64,000 nt of DNA from Batillaria attramentaria (lineage: Eukaryota > Mollusca > Gastropoda > Batillariidae), in contig JACVVK020000017.1 in the NCBI GenBank assembly GCA_018292915.2, positions 576,001 to 640,000 on the forward strand. Direction: 5' to 3'. A program made the position numbers and the translations under genes. Positions 1 through 15,581 of this stretch are shown here, piece by piece. Within the stretch, counting starts at the first letter, position 1; every line of letters begins with the position of its first letter. A model generated the notes under the pieces. It had not been told where the DNA came from and did not search any database. It was given only the letters and a program-made list of their open reading frames with translations.

Positions 1-1456
1 AGAATGTCGTCAAATTCTTTTCTCGGGATGCCTGAAACATGAATGACAAGCAAGAAATGGAAGTGTCATTGTGTCTTTGATCAACCGTGAAATGATGCAA
101 AAGTAAAAAAAAATTACACAGTTTCAAGTGCCATGAAATGTTCCAGCATATCCAATCAAGGATTTAACACACATACTTTACATGCTTGTGTGTACACCAA
201 ACCAGCATATTCAAGCCCTGTCTACAAATACAAACATATACTGAGAAAGTGTGACAGAAGCATTATACCAACAATGTTTCCCGGAATTATACAGCACAAA
301 ACAGAAGCAAAAACAAAAACAGTCATTATCAGCCAAACCAGGCAGAAGTAAATATACAGTCATACTAGCCAACACACACACACACACACAAACACACAAA
401 CACACACACACACACACAGTCACATGACACTTTCTTCTACCTGAAATGCTTGACTGACAAATTTAAGGTAACCAACACTAGAAGCATTTTATGAACGAAG
501 GTGTAAAGATCTTTACTGGGCAGCAATGGTTTCCCTTTCGCATCAGCGGGCATGTGCAGGGGCCGCGTTTATTGCATAGATTTGCATATATATTGCATTT
601 TGGGGACACCCTACACGTTTTCAAAGGACCTTTATGTACTTGTATGCATTTTGAAATGGCCCCAATTGTCAGCGCTTTGACAGCCTCCTGCTCACTGGGC
701 TGATCTTTAGTCAATTACTGCAGGAGGGCAGTCAGTGGTGCGTGGCGCGAGCTTGATTACACTGGTCACTACCCAGTTGAGTGACAATAGGAAGTGCTCT
801 GTGCAACTTTCTGGCACTAGTTCCCTTCACAAGCTGATGTTATAAAAATTAAAAACCTTCCATCTGATGTGCATGGATTTTTTTAGTGCCATATGCATTT
901 CTACTGACCCCATGCTTTTTCTATTGCAAAATACAAAATACCAATGCAACGAGTAAGCCAACACGCTTCTCTTGTTTCAGGCGTGTGTACACACGCAATA
1001 CCCACATGACCTACTAACTCAATAACTGGCCTTGGAAGCACCAGGGGTCAGTGTCCCACTCATAACCAGAGCTCCCCATAGGATTTTTTCCCAAGAGTCC
1101 AAGGACTCCCAACTGAAAAAAGTGGGAGTCCCTCGAAGTGGCGAAGCCACGAGTGCAATCTGGTACATTTTGGGCCAGGTTTTGAGAGGTGAAAACAGTA
1201 GTTTTTCATGCCCCCCCCCCCCCCCCCCCCCCCCCCTGTGTTGAGAACTTGTTTCATTGCTCGTTTTTGTTCCAAACAGGTGACACTTAACTTGTGTTCT
1301 TTTGAGTCTAGATGTGCGTCAACCCTGTCCTGGAGAAAATGAAGACACTCAAAGTTACTCTAAATTATGACAGAATCATATTCAGTGTTTTCATACACTG
1401 ATTCAGTTTTTACCTCCGCCCCCACTTCTCCCGCAAAGGCTAGCTGCCCACCCTCC

Positions 1457-1508
<52 letters not shown>

Positions 1509-2868
1509 TTGCCCTGGTGTTTGACATTTCTCTGGCCGAGAACTGAAATAACACCCCCGCCCCCCCCCCCCCCTCTCTCACCGCTACAGTCTACTTCCAC
1601 TCAGGCTCTCTGCCCCCGCTCCCCCCCACCCAACCCTTGACCCCCCCCCCCCCCCCCCCCCCCCCCTGCACTACTCCACATTGAGAGTAATATCACCTTC
1701 CGATGTAGATCCTGGCACTTGTGGATTCAGACTCGAAAGTTGGCGACATCGCGGCACTGATTTTTTCTTCGGAATCATGACCGTGTTTCCTCTTGTTTGA
1801 ATTTCCCTCTTCTACAATAATGTCGCTCTCTCTGTCTCCCCTCCCCTCTCGCCCTGCCTCTGGTTTTCAACCCGCCCGAGCCAGCGAAGAAGCGACATTT
1901 TGGTGCGAAAAACAGGAAGGGATGATACTCTCTAACACAAAGCGCGCGCATCCTTATCGCTGGCGATGAGGTTATAGATAGATTTACTCTGCAGCGTGTG
2001 CGAGCTAGCACCCGAGTCGCTCGCAGCTCAAAACAAGACCGATACGGCGATGCACAGTGCGTTTCAACATCGGCGGAAAACTGTTCAGCTTCGCGCAAAG
2101 CCTTCTTTGGACCAAAGAATATTGTGTACACGGACGCACAGCTAGATGTCCAATATCAAAATTAGTGCGTCTGTAAACTCTCTACTTTTTTCTACGTGCA
2201 TCATTTTCTTCTCTTTCTGCGTCTGAGACGCACGTTTGTGTGTTATGGGGAGCTCTGATAACCATGTTATAATATGCAACACTGACCTGGCATAATGTAA
2301 CCTGGTACGTTGCTGTGGACTTTTGGCTGAAGGGTTACTGGGGGCAGTTCCCGCCGACCACTGGGATGTGAAAAAAAAACAAAAACAAAACAAAACAAAA
2401 AAATAATAACTGAAACAAATTTAAAACTAAAATTGGGAAAAAATCTGACTTTGCGCGAACGCCGCTTCAAGTCTTTGATGCACTTCTAGGCTCTGCACTG
2501 TTGTTTCTTGAGAGAATGTCGTCAAATTAAAAAAAAAAAAAAACCTTAATAGTGAGATTCTGCTTTTTGACTTCGATAAAACGCAGGCTTGGCCGGCTCA
2601 ATGAATAGTGCATCAGTGCAGAAATAAAAATATTACTGGCACTCCTGAGTTTTATGGGTGGTGCCAGTGAAAAACAACAGGTTTCTGTGACTTTCAGTGG
2701 AAGAAACAACCAGGCGAGTTTTAGAATCGGTTTCTGATGTTGAATCTGTGCGTCACTTGACAACACAACTGTGACATGGTTTACATGAGATTGGAAGAAG
2801 CTAAAATTGCTTTTCTTCTATGTTTGGTCTGCGTTGTAGACACCTCTGGCAACAACTGTTGCACCTCT
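1..2868. other. Gene-poor 3' flank of PPP1R42
   Basis: I recognise no gene here. The stretch holds a short (CA)n tract at 376-418, four long C homopolymers (annotated separately), and A-rich runs near 2380-2410 and 2530-2545. A short cysteine-containing minus-strand reading frame at 478-714 has no recognisable similarity. Because the last PPP1R42 exon has an uncertain end, a small terminal exon or 3' UTR of that gene could lie here, but I could not identify one. Confidence 0.5.
1211..1666. repeat. Cluster of long poly-C tracts
   Basis: Four C homopolymers lie close together: about 26 bases at 1211-1236, about 51 at 1458-1508, an almost pure run at 1553-1573, and about 26 at 1641-1666. On the minus strand they are G runs able in principle to form G-quadruplexes. 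Lengths may be unreliable because long homopolymers are error-prone in assemblies. Confidence 0.9.
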
Positions 2869-6590
<3,722 letters not shown>

Positions 6591-6781
6591 GACGACTGAA
6601 CGTGGAAATGTCACCGAATGATTCTTGTCTGCAATTGAGTCTGTCAGTCTTTACAGTTTGGCTTCATGGTGATCGAGCTCAATTTTCCTGATGCTCAGAA
6701 GCAGTGAAGTACAAATGGTCTTTCAGTCTTACATTGTGAAACTGCAACAATGAAAAAAATTAAATAAAATGATGAAACAAA

Positions 6782-6806
6782 ACACAACAACAACAACAAC
6801 AACAAC

Positions 6807-6858
<52 letters not shown>

Positions 6859-6859
6859 G

Positions 6860-6917
<58 letters not shown>
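6782..6917. repeat. (CAA)n(CA)n microsatellite
   Basis: A short run of CAA triplets passes into about 100 bases of CA dinucleotides with a single CCGG interruption near 6858. It lies just upstream of the first coding exon of PPP1R42. Confidence 0.96.
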
Positions 6918-6994
6918 CATTTCAATGATTAGTGTTCAGCAGTGCAGGCAGATGTACAACACTGTTATCACACAGATCATTTGCCTGGCAACAG

Positions 6995-7177
6995 TACAGT
7001 AGAACCTCTTTTGGGTGGCCACCCCTTTGGGAGACCACCTGCCTGTGCAGACCAATGTTATAATCATACTGGGTTGCACTTCTTCACTGTCTGAAGCTTC
7101 TTTTGGGTGACCACCTCTCTTTTAAGACCACTCTTATCTGGCCAGAGGGGTGGTCGCCCAAAAGAAGTTGTACTGTA
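6995..7177. mobile_element. MITE with about 32-bp terminal inverted repeats (Tc1/mariner-like)
   Basis: The 183-bp element begins TACAGTAGAACCTCTTTTGG and its other end, read on the minus strand, begins TACAGTACAACTTCTTTTGG. By eye the inverted ends match at about 28 of 32 positions. TA at both borders fits the TA target preference of Tc1/mariner elements. It has no coding capacity, so it is a non-autonomous copy. A further 'cttttgggtgaccacc' lies inside near 7092. Confidence 0.8.
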
Positions 7178-8122
7178 TCAATAAACTGTCGTTCCTAACA
7201 TGCCAGTAAGCATGAGACATTCCTCATGACGGTAAAATGTGAAGTGCCAAGATCACACCCTTCACAGAACAAACGGGCAGGTTTTTTAATTTGTAAATGC
7301 GAGTATTACACTGTACGTCCCAAGTAGTAGGCCTTATGTCAGGATGCAACTCAAACGGTCCAAAAGGTGCCGCAAGAAAGACTTACCATGCTGCTCCTGA
7401 GCCTCTAATGTTAATGACAGAGAGTAGATTTTGGCAATGCGCGACTATGAATTATCCTGATTCAAAGGCAAGCCGTAGAACATGCGAGAACGAATGGTTT
7501 TACTTACAGTTCCAAGTCTGCCTTCACGTGTAGCGTCCTGTAGACTTCTCACTCATACACAAACGTTCACCTGAAAAAAATAAACCTAACCTGGGTTCAT
7601 AGAATTCGTACTATTTAGTGACTTCTAACGTTTTATTTTAAGCGTATATTCAACAGTACTACAATCGTCATCAGAACACACCGAAAGACGCCCTATTGTG
7701 TGTTAATTCTTTTCTCTTTCAACGGCACATGAATACGATAAACATAGCACCGTTGCTATGCACGTAACTAAGGTAAATCAAGTAACAGTTTGGTCCAAAA
7801 CCAAACAATATAGGTTGAATATACACATGACCACTAACAATTTAAGTAAAATACAATCCTGCAATATTCTGCATTCATTCATATCTGGTGGAAAAGTAGC
7901 TTTATTCCTGGGAGGCATGTAAGGTACGGGGCGGAAGAGGGACTTTGTACTACTTTTTGCTATTCTGCACTTAAAAATAATTGCACTGAAAAACTATAAT
8001 AAAGATCGTGTGTAATAAATTATATATCGCTGTTATATCAAAAGTTATCCGATTTCAACAATTTCGGTGAAATCTTCGGAAATATACCGTTAAATATCCC
8101 GCAGTAACTGTATGTGTACAAC

Positions 8123-9214
8123 ATGGCGCCTCCCAGAACTGTGCTGGCACAAACCAACTTTCCACTTTATGCTGTACAGGCCTTAGATAGCACACATTTT
8201 CTCGTTGCGGGCGGCGGTGGTCAAGCAAAAACCGGAGTCCCAAATGCTATAGTAAGTTTGTAAAATAAAGGACTGTACACACCAAAATCGAGTGAACATC
8301 TGCAAATGTCGACCTATGCAGTTAGCTTCATATCACAACAGCTGTGCTTCCCGTAGACTCAAGTGCTAGCACAATTAAAAAAATATTATTATTATTATTT
8401 ACTTCCCCAGGCAATGGCATTCAGTGCTGCCGATCTATCATTCCGTCTGTCTGTAGACACACAAGACTAGGATTAGAAGGCATTCCTCCGGCCAATAGAA
8501 GGGTCGGGGTTTCTTTAGCCGGTTTAGGGCTTCGTAACATCTATGACAACCGTAACACTAGGACAAAATGTGTTTTGGTTGACCGTATAAATATAGGACA
8601 AGTGTCCTGAATTTTAGCCGCTGTGATGCAGCAATGATCGGACATGTCCAGCTTGGTAAAAAAGTAATCGGGGCTTAAAATCTTCCACCTATTCAGCGAT
8701 CGTCAAATGTGTCAGGACCATGGTAGCCATTCGGGCTACCGCCCTGAACAAAACTGGTAGCCCAAAAACAATTCTGGAAGCCGGAGTGGCTGCTAGGTTC
8801 TGATTCATCTCAGAATTCCTGCTCGCCATTCGGGCTACCGCTACCGGAGCTTTCACTCGCCCGACGGTAAATTTGGTAGCGAAAGCGAGCCGGCGAGCGC
8901 ATTTGATGATCGCTGCCTATTGGCGGATTTCCACCTTTGGCTAAAAATGTGCCTCCCCCTCAAAAAAAAAAGCTTCCTCCTCTCTTGAAATTATGCCTAA
9001 ACGCACCAAACTGCACGGATTTTAGGCTAATTCGAAACATTTTCCTCCCACAAAAAGTGTTTCCTCCTCTAAAGCTCTTGAAATCATGCCGAAACACACC
9101 AAACTGCACAGATTTTAGGCTAATTCAAAACATATTCCTCCCTCAAAAAGTGTTTCCTCCTTTAAAGCACTTGAAATCATGAGAGAACGCACCAAACTGC
9201 ACAGACCTGAGTCC

Positions 9215-9245
<31 letters not shown>

Positions 9246-10656
9246 GAGGGATCATACCCCCGGACACCCCTAGCATACCATGTGTGCAGATACTCACTCG
9301 TGGCTTTGCGGTTTGCCAGTTTGTCACTAAATGCTACTTTTGGATCATAGACCATTGTAAGCCCTGAGTAATAAGACATAAATGTTTTCGATAATAAAAA
9401 TAAAAATAGTCTGTGACTGATGTCTGATGTGGATATAAAGCCCTGGTGCCTTACACGGGCTTTCGGAATTCCAAAATTTCCACCCCTCCATGTGCCAGAT
9501 TTTGGGACTACCGCCCTGTTTGTCTCTACTAAACCTTTACTGGCTTTAGAGAATGGGCGAGATGTGGGGTCTCGACACATGCAGACTTGTCACACGTTTT
9601 GTAATTCCGAAGGCCCATATTTTCAGTGGTGTATGCTTGGTGTGGGGACATTTCGTCACATGATGGTGGTAGTGGTTTTGTTGTTCATCTGTGGAAGTTT
9701 CCCCCAGCAGTGTTTCGAACATCCCAGTACAGAGATATAATTCATAAACAATTTGCTTTACAAACAGGAGAACGTGACATCCCTATTTGCAAACTTAATT
9801 TAGTTTTAGACCTACGGCTAAGCCATTCTAGCTGCAGAACTCAGATTCAAAAGAAAGTTTCCTTGAACTTGTCCTTTATTTTTCATCTCCCTCTCACTCC
9901 ACAGGAAATCTTTGAGTTGAAGCAGAGAGAGGAGAAGGTGCAGGCAGCGAGCATATGTCGCCATGACACTGGCACAGATGCTGTGATGAACTGCGCTTCA
10001 TTTTATGATGGCAGAAATTATGTTGTGGCTTGTGGGCAAGAGGAGAAGTGTCATCTATACTCTGTCAAGTATAAAGTTATAACTCCAAAGAAAGAAGCAG
10101 CAGGTAAGTGTTTGCTTAATTTCAAAATTGATACCAAGAGCACCAGTAGAGTTCCTGAGTAAGCATCACTGAATTTGGCTTTGAGGCAATGTTTGAAGAG
10201 AACAGTAACATTATATCAACTGTGTGTCCTAGCTATGCTCTGTGGCCTAAGTATGTTACGAAGGTACTACCATCAAACCATTTGATGGTCTATTTTAAGT
10301 TGCAATAGAGCACACCCATGTAGGTTTCCATGAGCCTGCTGTCCGAAAACTTCTGATAAATTTCAGGAGTTTTAGTTGGCTTGTTAAGATTTTGGTAAGG
10401 ATGTCAACATATATATATAATAGAAAAGAAACAGGCGTCGCTAAAGCCGAAAACATGCGCTCAATCAGGTCAATTTGAAAGTAGGGGAAGTAAGTAAAGC
10501 TGAGAGCGCTCCCTAGATCTAGGAGATGTGTGCTTTGTATGCCAGTGGACATAATATATATTTTTATATATATATATAATATATATACTTTTGTACATTC
10601 CTGTGTTTCATTTCTCTCTGTCTCGCTGTCTCTCATGCACTCACGCACACAGGTGT

Positions 10657-10702
<46 letters not shown>

Positions 10703-11065
10703 TACAAGCATCACCATTGCTTTTGATTCACTGCATTTGTTGTACTGCATTTGAAATGTGCTGTTCAGGATGTTGATTTGTACAGATGGCAAGGGACAAG
10801 GACACCGAGGTCAGAAAACGAAAAGGGAATGCACCAGAGGAGAAGACGCTCAACGGCACGAAGCAGCTCACGTTTGAAGTGCAGCCGCTGCGGTCTGTGC
10901 AGACGGACTTTCACAAAGATGGCGGCTTCCAGAAGGTTGTGAGATTTAATGCCGATCAGAAGATTGTGGCCACCGGTGGAGCTGATGGTTTTCTTCGAGT
11001 CTGGAAGGTAAACCCACATGTGTGTCAAGTGTGTGTGTGTTTGTGAGTGCTTGAGCGTGTGTGTG

Positions 11066-11105
<40 letters not shown>

Positions 11106-14100
11106 AAAGATTTATTTCTGATTGTAATTTCAATCTTATTCAATACATCCATTATACATGTACACATGTATTTTTTAGATGTGCGAGCGATTAAATTAAT
11201 TCTGCGTCAGTCCCTGGTGTGTTTGGACTTCCCTAAATTGCTCAGTCTCTTTTCAGTACCCTGACATGAAGAAAGCTTATGAAGTGAAGGCACACAAAGA
11301 CGATATTGATGACCTTGACATCAGTCCAAGTGGAGACACGGTAAGGAATGATTATTTTTATTACTAATATTTGCTTTGATGTGTTCTAGTCTATTTTATA
11401 CTTTTTTATGGTGACATTTCTTTTCTCAGGCTTAAAAATAATAATAATAATAATACATAGCTCTTATAGGGCGCCGTTCTCCAACTTCAAGGACTCGCTG
11501 CGCGTTAAAGCACACACACACACACACAACACACACACCACACACACACACGCTATTTACATCCCCTCAGCAAACATACAATTGGCAGTGCAACGAACTC
11601 ATGATGCACACAGACTTAACAGAGGTTTAGCTAGAGGTTTAGGCTTAAACTTTGTAGAAAGAATGTGAAAAACATATTATGGGGCTAGGCTATGCTTAAT
11701 GCAAAACAATGTTGCTTGACTATGAGACAGGACATTTTTGCATCTGTGTAATTTCAGATAGTTACAGTGTCGCGTGACCATACTGGAGTGGCCTGGAGTG
11801 CAAAAGAAGGGAAAAAGGAAGGTGATCTTGTGTGGAACTCAAAGGAGGCATCGGAATATCGCTTCCGCTGTTGTAGGCAAGTGGTGTTAGATGTACACAT
11901 GTATGCCTGCACGTGTGCACGCACGCACACACACACACACTTACACACACACCACACACACACACACACACACCACACACACACACACACACACAGAGTC
12001 CTCTGACCTGATGACCTCATTTCTTTCAGACCAGGAAACCCTAATACATCTCTTCTTGTTTTGTTGTTCGTTTGTTTTTTTGTGTAAGCCTTTTTTACAA
12101 AAGATTGTTGATGTGTTTCCTATCCGAGGCCGTGTATACAATTTCACACAACTGCAAGTGTGTCGTCTGATAAAGGAGAAAAGGATGGCTATGGTAATTT
12201 CATGGAAAAACTGTTCAACCTTGCCTTAGTTGCATGCTGCCAATGATTGTATATATGTTGCTAAACCAGCATTTCTCGTCACAGGTTTGGAACAGTAGAA
12301 AACAAGAAGGACAAGTTGAACTTGTACACCATCAGCATTCCCATCAAACGTTCCAGTAACCCAGCACCTTGTCACATTCTGCTGTGGGACAGTGATTCCA
12401 TGAAGGTGAAGAAGTCGGCAAACGCAGGCACGGAGGTTTTATCTGCGCTTTCTGTCAGGTGAAGATCACTAGTCTTGTTCATACATTCTTACAATTATAG
12501 ATAAGCCAACAAAAGCAATAAGCCTGTATTTGTGAGTGGTTTTTCCTTTTTCTAACTTGTTTTCACACACATATTGAAATGAACTCCACATACAGCGTAG
12601 ATTGTTGCCTTGACCTGTCAGATTCTCAGACCATTTCTTGTAGATAGTTGTTATTTACATTTTCTTTAAAAAAAAAAAAAAAATCTGTCTTACACTGTTA
12701 CAGAAGTAAAAAAAATGTTCTTTTTCTTGTCGAAGATGAACTAATCTACTAGCATAGATGTATACCTTTCAATAAGATACATGTAAGCATAGCTTTACTC
12801 ACAGATTTACTTGACAGTTTTGTTAAAATATAACACCATCATTCCTTTGATGATCTGTCTGATTTCAGTGATGATGGGGTGTACTTGGGTGTGGGCACAA
12901 TATCAGGCAGTGTTTCCGTGTATGTTTCATTCAGTTTACAGGTAAGTTCTGCATGTAACCATGTCCATCACCTTTCACCTTTCGTGCTGTTGTCAGAATT
13001 TAGCAATACATGTACTACTACTAGCATTACTGAACTACTTTGCAGTAGGGAGGCTGAAGAACTCACGTTGTGGTGGGCTTCCACAAAAAGGGGGCAAAGG
13101 GTGGGTTTGGTGTAGTTGTTAAGAGATTTGTCACCAATGCTAGAGGTCAGGGCTTCGAATCCCACTCGGGGAAAAGAATTTTTCCTTCTCGTATGTGGCA
13201 CCGTTCATTCAGGCCGATCGTTGGGGGTTCTCTATGGGTACTCCGGCTTCCTCCCCCTCTGCTTTGGAAATGTTCACCACGTGATTGTAATGTGTTTATG
13301 TCCAGTGTGTGTCCAGAGAATGCATGTGATTCACGTGAGCATGCGTATTGGGTTCAGTTCGGGGCGCTTTGAGCTGATTCATGAAATTGATTAAAGCGCC
13401 TATACAATGCTCATTATTATTATTATTATTAGTTATTGGTATCAGTGAAAATTATAGAGAATAAACTTGCTTTAGGTATAACAATTATTTCTGTAGCACC
13501 ATGTAGATCATATTTTATATTGCTGTTGAAAAGTGGCCATTTTTAGAAAATGGCTGGTAAAAGTGTGATTTGGTAATCATGCCAGTATTGATCAGGCTGA
13601 GGAATTTTCAGTCATTTGGCAATTTTCAGACAAATTTCCTATCCTTTCAGCCCCCAAAAATCTAAGTTTCAGCTGAGAAAAGGAAGAAAAAATGTTGCAT
13701 TTATCAACTAATCAAGATGCATTTAATGCCACATGGAACAGTCTAACTTTAATTTATAATTCTTGCATGCCAGTATCAAGGCAGTATTTCACTTGTGGGT
13801 GTCAGGGGAGGCTACTATATCAGTAAATGCTTTTAAAAATGCTAAAATTTGTTTTCTTGCTCGTGTGGTACTCCAGCAGGGCACTACTGCCCCTGCACGC
13901 CAGCCCAGGTTTCAGTCTTCTTTTCCCGCAGCAATTCCCCAGCCTGATTGATGTGGTGGTAAAAATGCTCTTTTCCCCATGTATGTGAGCCATGTTCAGC
14001 CTAGAAAATTCCACAGGTGTATTAGTTGTTTAGCGACCTGAAAATGCAAAAATCTCAAAATCACTGAAATTGTACACCCCCCTCCCCCCCTATCTGTTGT

Positions 14101-15581
14101 GTGTTTTTTCCCCCTTCGTTTTCTCAAAAGTGGCTGTGCGACTGTGTCCCCTTTGTTAGGATCTCACCACATGTAATTGACCTGTAAGAAAGAGTCAGCA
14201 CATTCCTGATATTTTCCAGAGGCTTTACCATGTGAAAGAGGCTCACAGCATCTTTGTAACGGGGGTGGAGTTCATGCCAGCTTCAGAAGCCACGAGGGCG
14301 ATCCTAGGCAAGCAGGACTTCAGTCTACTCAGTGTGTCTGCTGATGATACAGTCCATCTTCATCAAATGCCAGAGAGAGGTTAGCAATTTGGCAGTATTA
14401 CTTGGGCATACATGTATCTTCCTCTGCAGCAGAGCTGGCCCAGAACCAATCAGCCATCCAAATCCTCTTCAGTGCATAAATTTTCTTTCAGGTGAACGGG
14501 CATTTTAGCTATTTGTTTTCTTTTAGGCATTAATTTTTGGTTGGTCATCTTTCTTTCTATATGGAATTTCCGTTACATCATATGAGTAATGAAAAACGTA
14601 AAACTTGACACCTGGCACGCTTTGAATATTATAGTTAGACACAGACCAGCGGTTTATTGTTCACACCAAACAGGACTTTTAACAGTTTGTGAAATGGGGA
14701 AAGGATCTTAATAGGCAACACTCAAACCAAACTTTAGTAATGTAGGGTCTTCGCCCAAACTCAAGCTATTCACTAGTTTATAGGCCATCGTGACTACATC
14801 CCCCACTGCCTTCTGCCTTGTCTGATCCTACCATAAACATTTAGCAGTGGTCCTCGACTAGCTTAACCAAAGCTTCCCCCATACCATAGTGCCTGCCTAA
14901 CAAGTCAGGCATTTTGACTGCCATATTTTGTGCTGGTGAAGTGAGGGAGCAAGACAGGTCACTTATTGCCGAGGAGGGAATCACAGCTGGGCACAGCTTC
15001 TTGGTCATAGGTGGAATTCCTTTATCTGTCCGCTCAGCAAGTACTGACTTGGCCTTCCGCACTGCTTTAAAAACCCATCTTTTTAACGAATTCTTTCAGT
15101 AAACCGGTTAACCTGCTTAGGTCGCGCGGTGGAAGGGACCCATTCGCCCACTGTACCAGCAGGCACCTGTCTGAATGTGATTGTAGTGTTGATATGTTGT
15201 ATGTTTTGTGAAGGTGTACTGCATTGTTCGTATTTATGTGACATGCTTTGTTCATATGTGACTGTATTCCAATGTTTTTCTTTTCTTTTCCTTGTAAAGC
15301 GGTGTGAGCTCTCTGTGAGAAAGAGCGCTATATAAGTATCTATTATTATTATTATTATTAGTGGGGTTACAGTGCGGATGTGGGGGTTTCTGTTTTCAGA
15401 TTTCTGTTCGCTTTGTAAACCAGCCTCAGTATGTGACACCCTTTAACCTGAGTGATATTTATGAAATAAAAATGTGATGTGTATTTTTTTTTCAGGTTTC
15501 ATCAGTGCAGTATGGGTGATCGCTGGTTGTTTCATCCTCATTTTCCTTATCTTCTGGCTCATGGCTGAGCTTGGCATTTGA
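8123..15581 (+). CDS. PREB: Prolactin regulatory element-binding protein / SEC12 Sar1 exchange factor, 9 coding exons
   Basis: Coding exons are 8123-8251, 9905-10103, 10786-11007, 11257-11340, 11758-11876, 12285-12458, 12869-12941, 14220-14379 and 15496-15581. They total about 414 aa; human PREB is 417. The family activates the GTPase Sar1 on the ER membrane to start COPII coat assembly. Supporting features in order are FPLYAVQ, the Sec12-type GGGGQAKTGVPN loop at about residues 31-42, WD-repeat strands (QKVVRFNADQKIVATGGADG then FLRVWK; IVTVSRDHTGVAW; GVYLGVGTISGSVSVYVSFS; REAH-like KEAHSIFVTGVEF), and one membrane segment in the last exon (about residues 392-411), followed by a very short lumenal tail. 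ATG 8123 fits the conserved N-terminus. Intron 5 starts with GC (AG|GCAAGT). The exon 2/exon 3 junction as drawn is one base out of phase, so that linker (about residues 108-112) is unresolved. Confidence 0.93.
8720..8910. repeat. Short internal duplication in PREB intron 1
   Basis: 'gccattcgggctaccgc' occurs at about 8727 and again about 100 bases later at 8826. Inverted 'ggtagc' words lie between and after the copies. Its nature is unknown; it may be a degenerate mobile-element fragment. Confidence 0.5.
8938..9208. repeat. 93-bp tandem repeat, three copies, PREB intron 1
   Basis: The word 'caccaaactgcac' recurs at about 9004, 9097 and 9190, giving a 93-bp period. Each unit also carries 'ttcctcct', 'cttgaaat' and 'ttttaggctaattc'. 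The third unit runs into a poly-T tract at 9217-9240. Confidence 0.9.
10658..10700. repeat. (CA)n microsatellite, PREB intron 2
   Basis: About 40 bases of CA preceded by a short TATATA-rich segment (10554-10586). It ends 85 bases upstream of exon 3. Confidence 0.95.
11055..11103. repeat. (TG)n microsatellite, PREB intron 3
   Basis: TG dinucleotides with GAGCG interruptions, ending in GCGCGCG. Confidence 0.93.
11436..11552. repeat. Short (AAT)n-headed dispersed repeat plus (CA)n, PREB intron 4
   Basis: (AAT)n is followed by 'agctcttatagggcgcc' and 'aaggactcgctgcgc', then CA dinucleotides. The same layout (trinucleotide run, then a 'tatagcgc'-type word) recurs at 39.42 and 59.40 kb and, reversed, at LINE and SINE 3' ends in this window. 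It is best read as an inverted retroelement tail. Confidence 0.6.
11922..11996. repeat. (CA)n microsatellite, PREB intron 5
   Basis: CA dinucleotides with TTACAC and ACCAC interruptions begin about 45 bases after the exon 5 GC donor. Confidence 0.95.
13099..13431 (+). mobile_element. SINE-B copy in PREB intron 7
   Basis: The tRNA-like head is present with a B-box-like 'ggcttcgaatccc'. The body follows through 'ggcaccgttcattc' and 'ctccggcttcctccccctct'. About 90 bases of the middle of the body are missing compared with the copy at 55.1 kb, since 'gaaatgttcaccacgtg' joins two distant parts. The 3' end 'aaagcgcctatacaatgctc' and (ATT)n are intact. Confidence 0.85.
14990..15360 (+). mobile_element. 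LINE 3' stub in PREB intron 8
   Basis: The last about 20 codons of a non-LTR reverse-transcriptase ORF are recognisable (ending FRTALKTHLFNEFFQ at 15102). A 3' UTR follows, ending 'gagcgctatataagtatc' and (TATTA)n-type ATT repeats. The end of the larger LINE at 45.2 kb is organised the same way. Confidence 0.75.

Larger units (their letters stand above)
6631..8122. promoter_or_regulatory. Head-to-head 5' interval of PPP1R42 and PREB
   Basis: The start codons of the two divergent genes (6590 minus, 8123 plus) are separated by this interval, so it should contain both promoters. I see no convincing TATA box. A donor-like GTAAGT on the minus strand next to 7509 is compatible with a noncoding first PPP1R42 exon at about 7509-7570, which would place that promoter upstream of it and leave about 500 bp to the PREB start. 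The interval also contains a CA microsatellite and a MITE. Confidence 0.5.

Noticed and set aside
478..714. Minus-strand 78-codon cysteine-containing frame as a small secreted peptide
   Set aside because: It lacks a signal-peptide-like start, has no splice context, is covered by an equally long frame on the other strand, and shows no recognisable framework.
1..2527. 16-base match 'agaatgtcgtcaaatt' at 1-16 and 2515-2530 as ends of an element
   Set aside because: The match does not extend further and no inverted or target repeats accompany it; it could be chance or a fragment of an unknown repeat.
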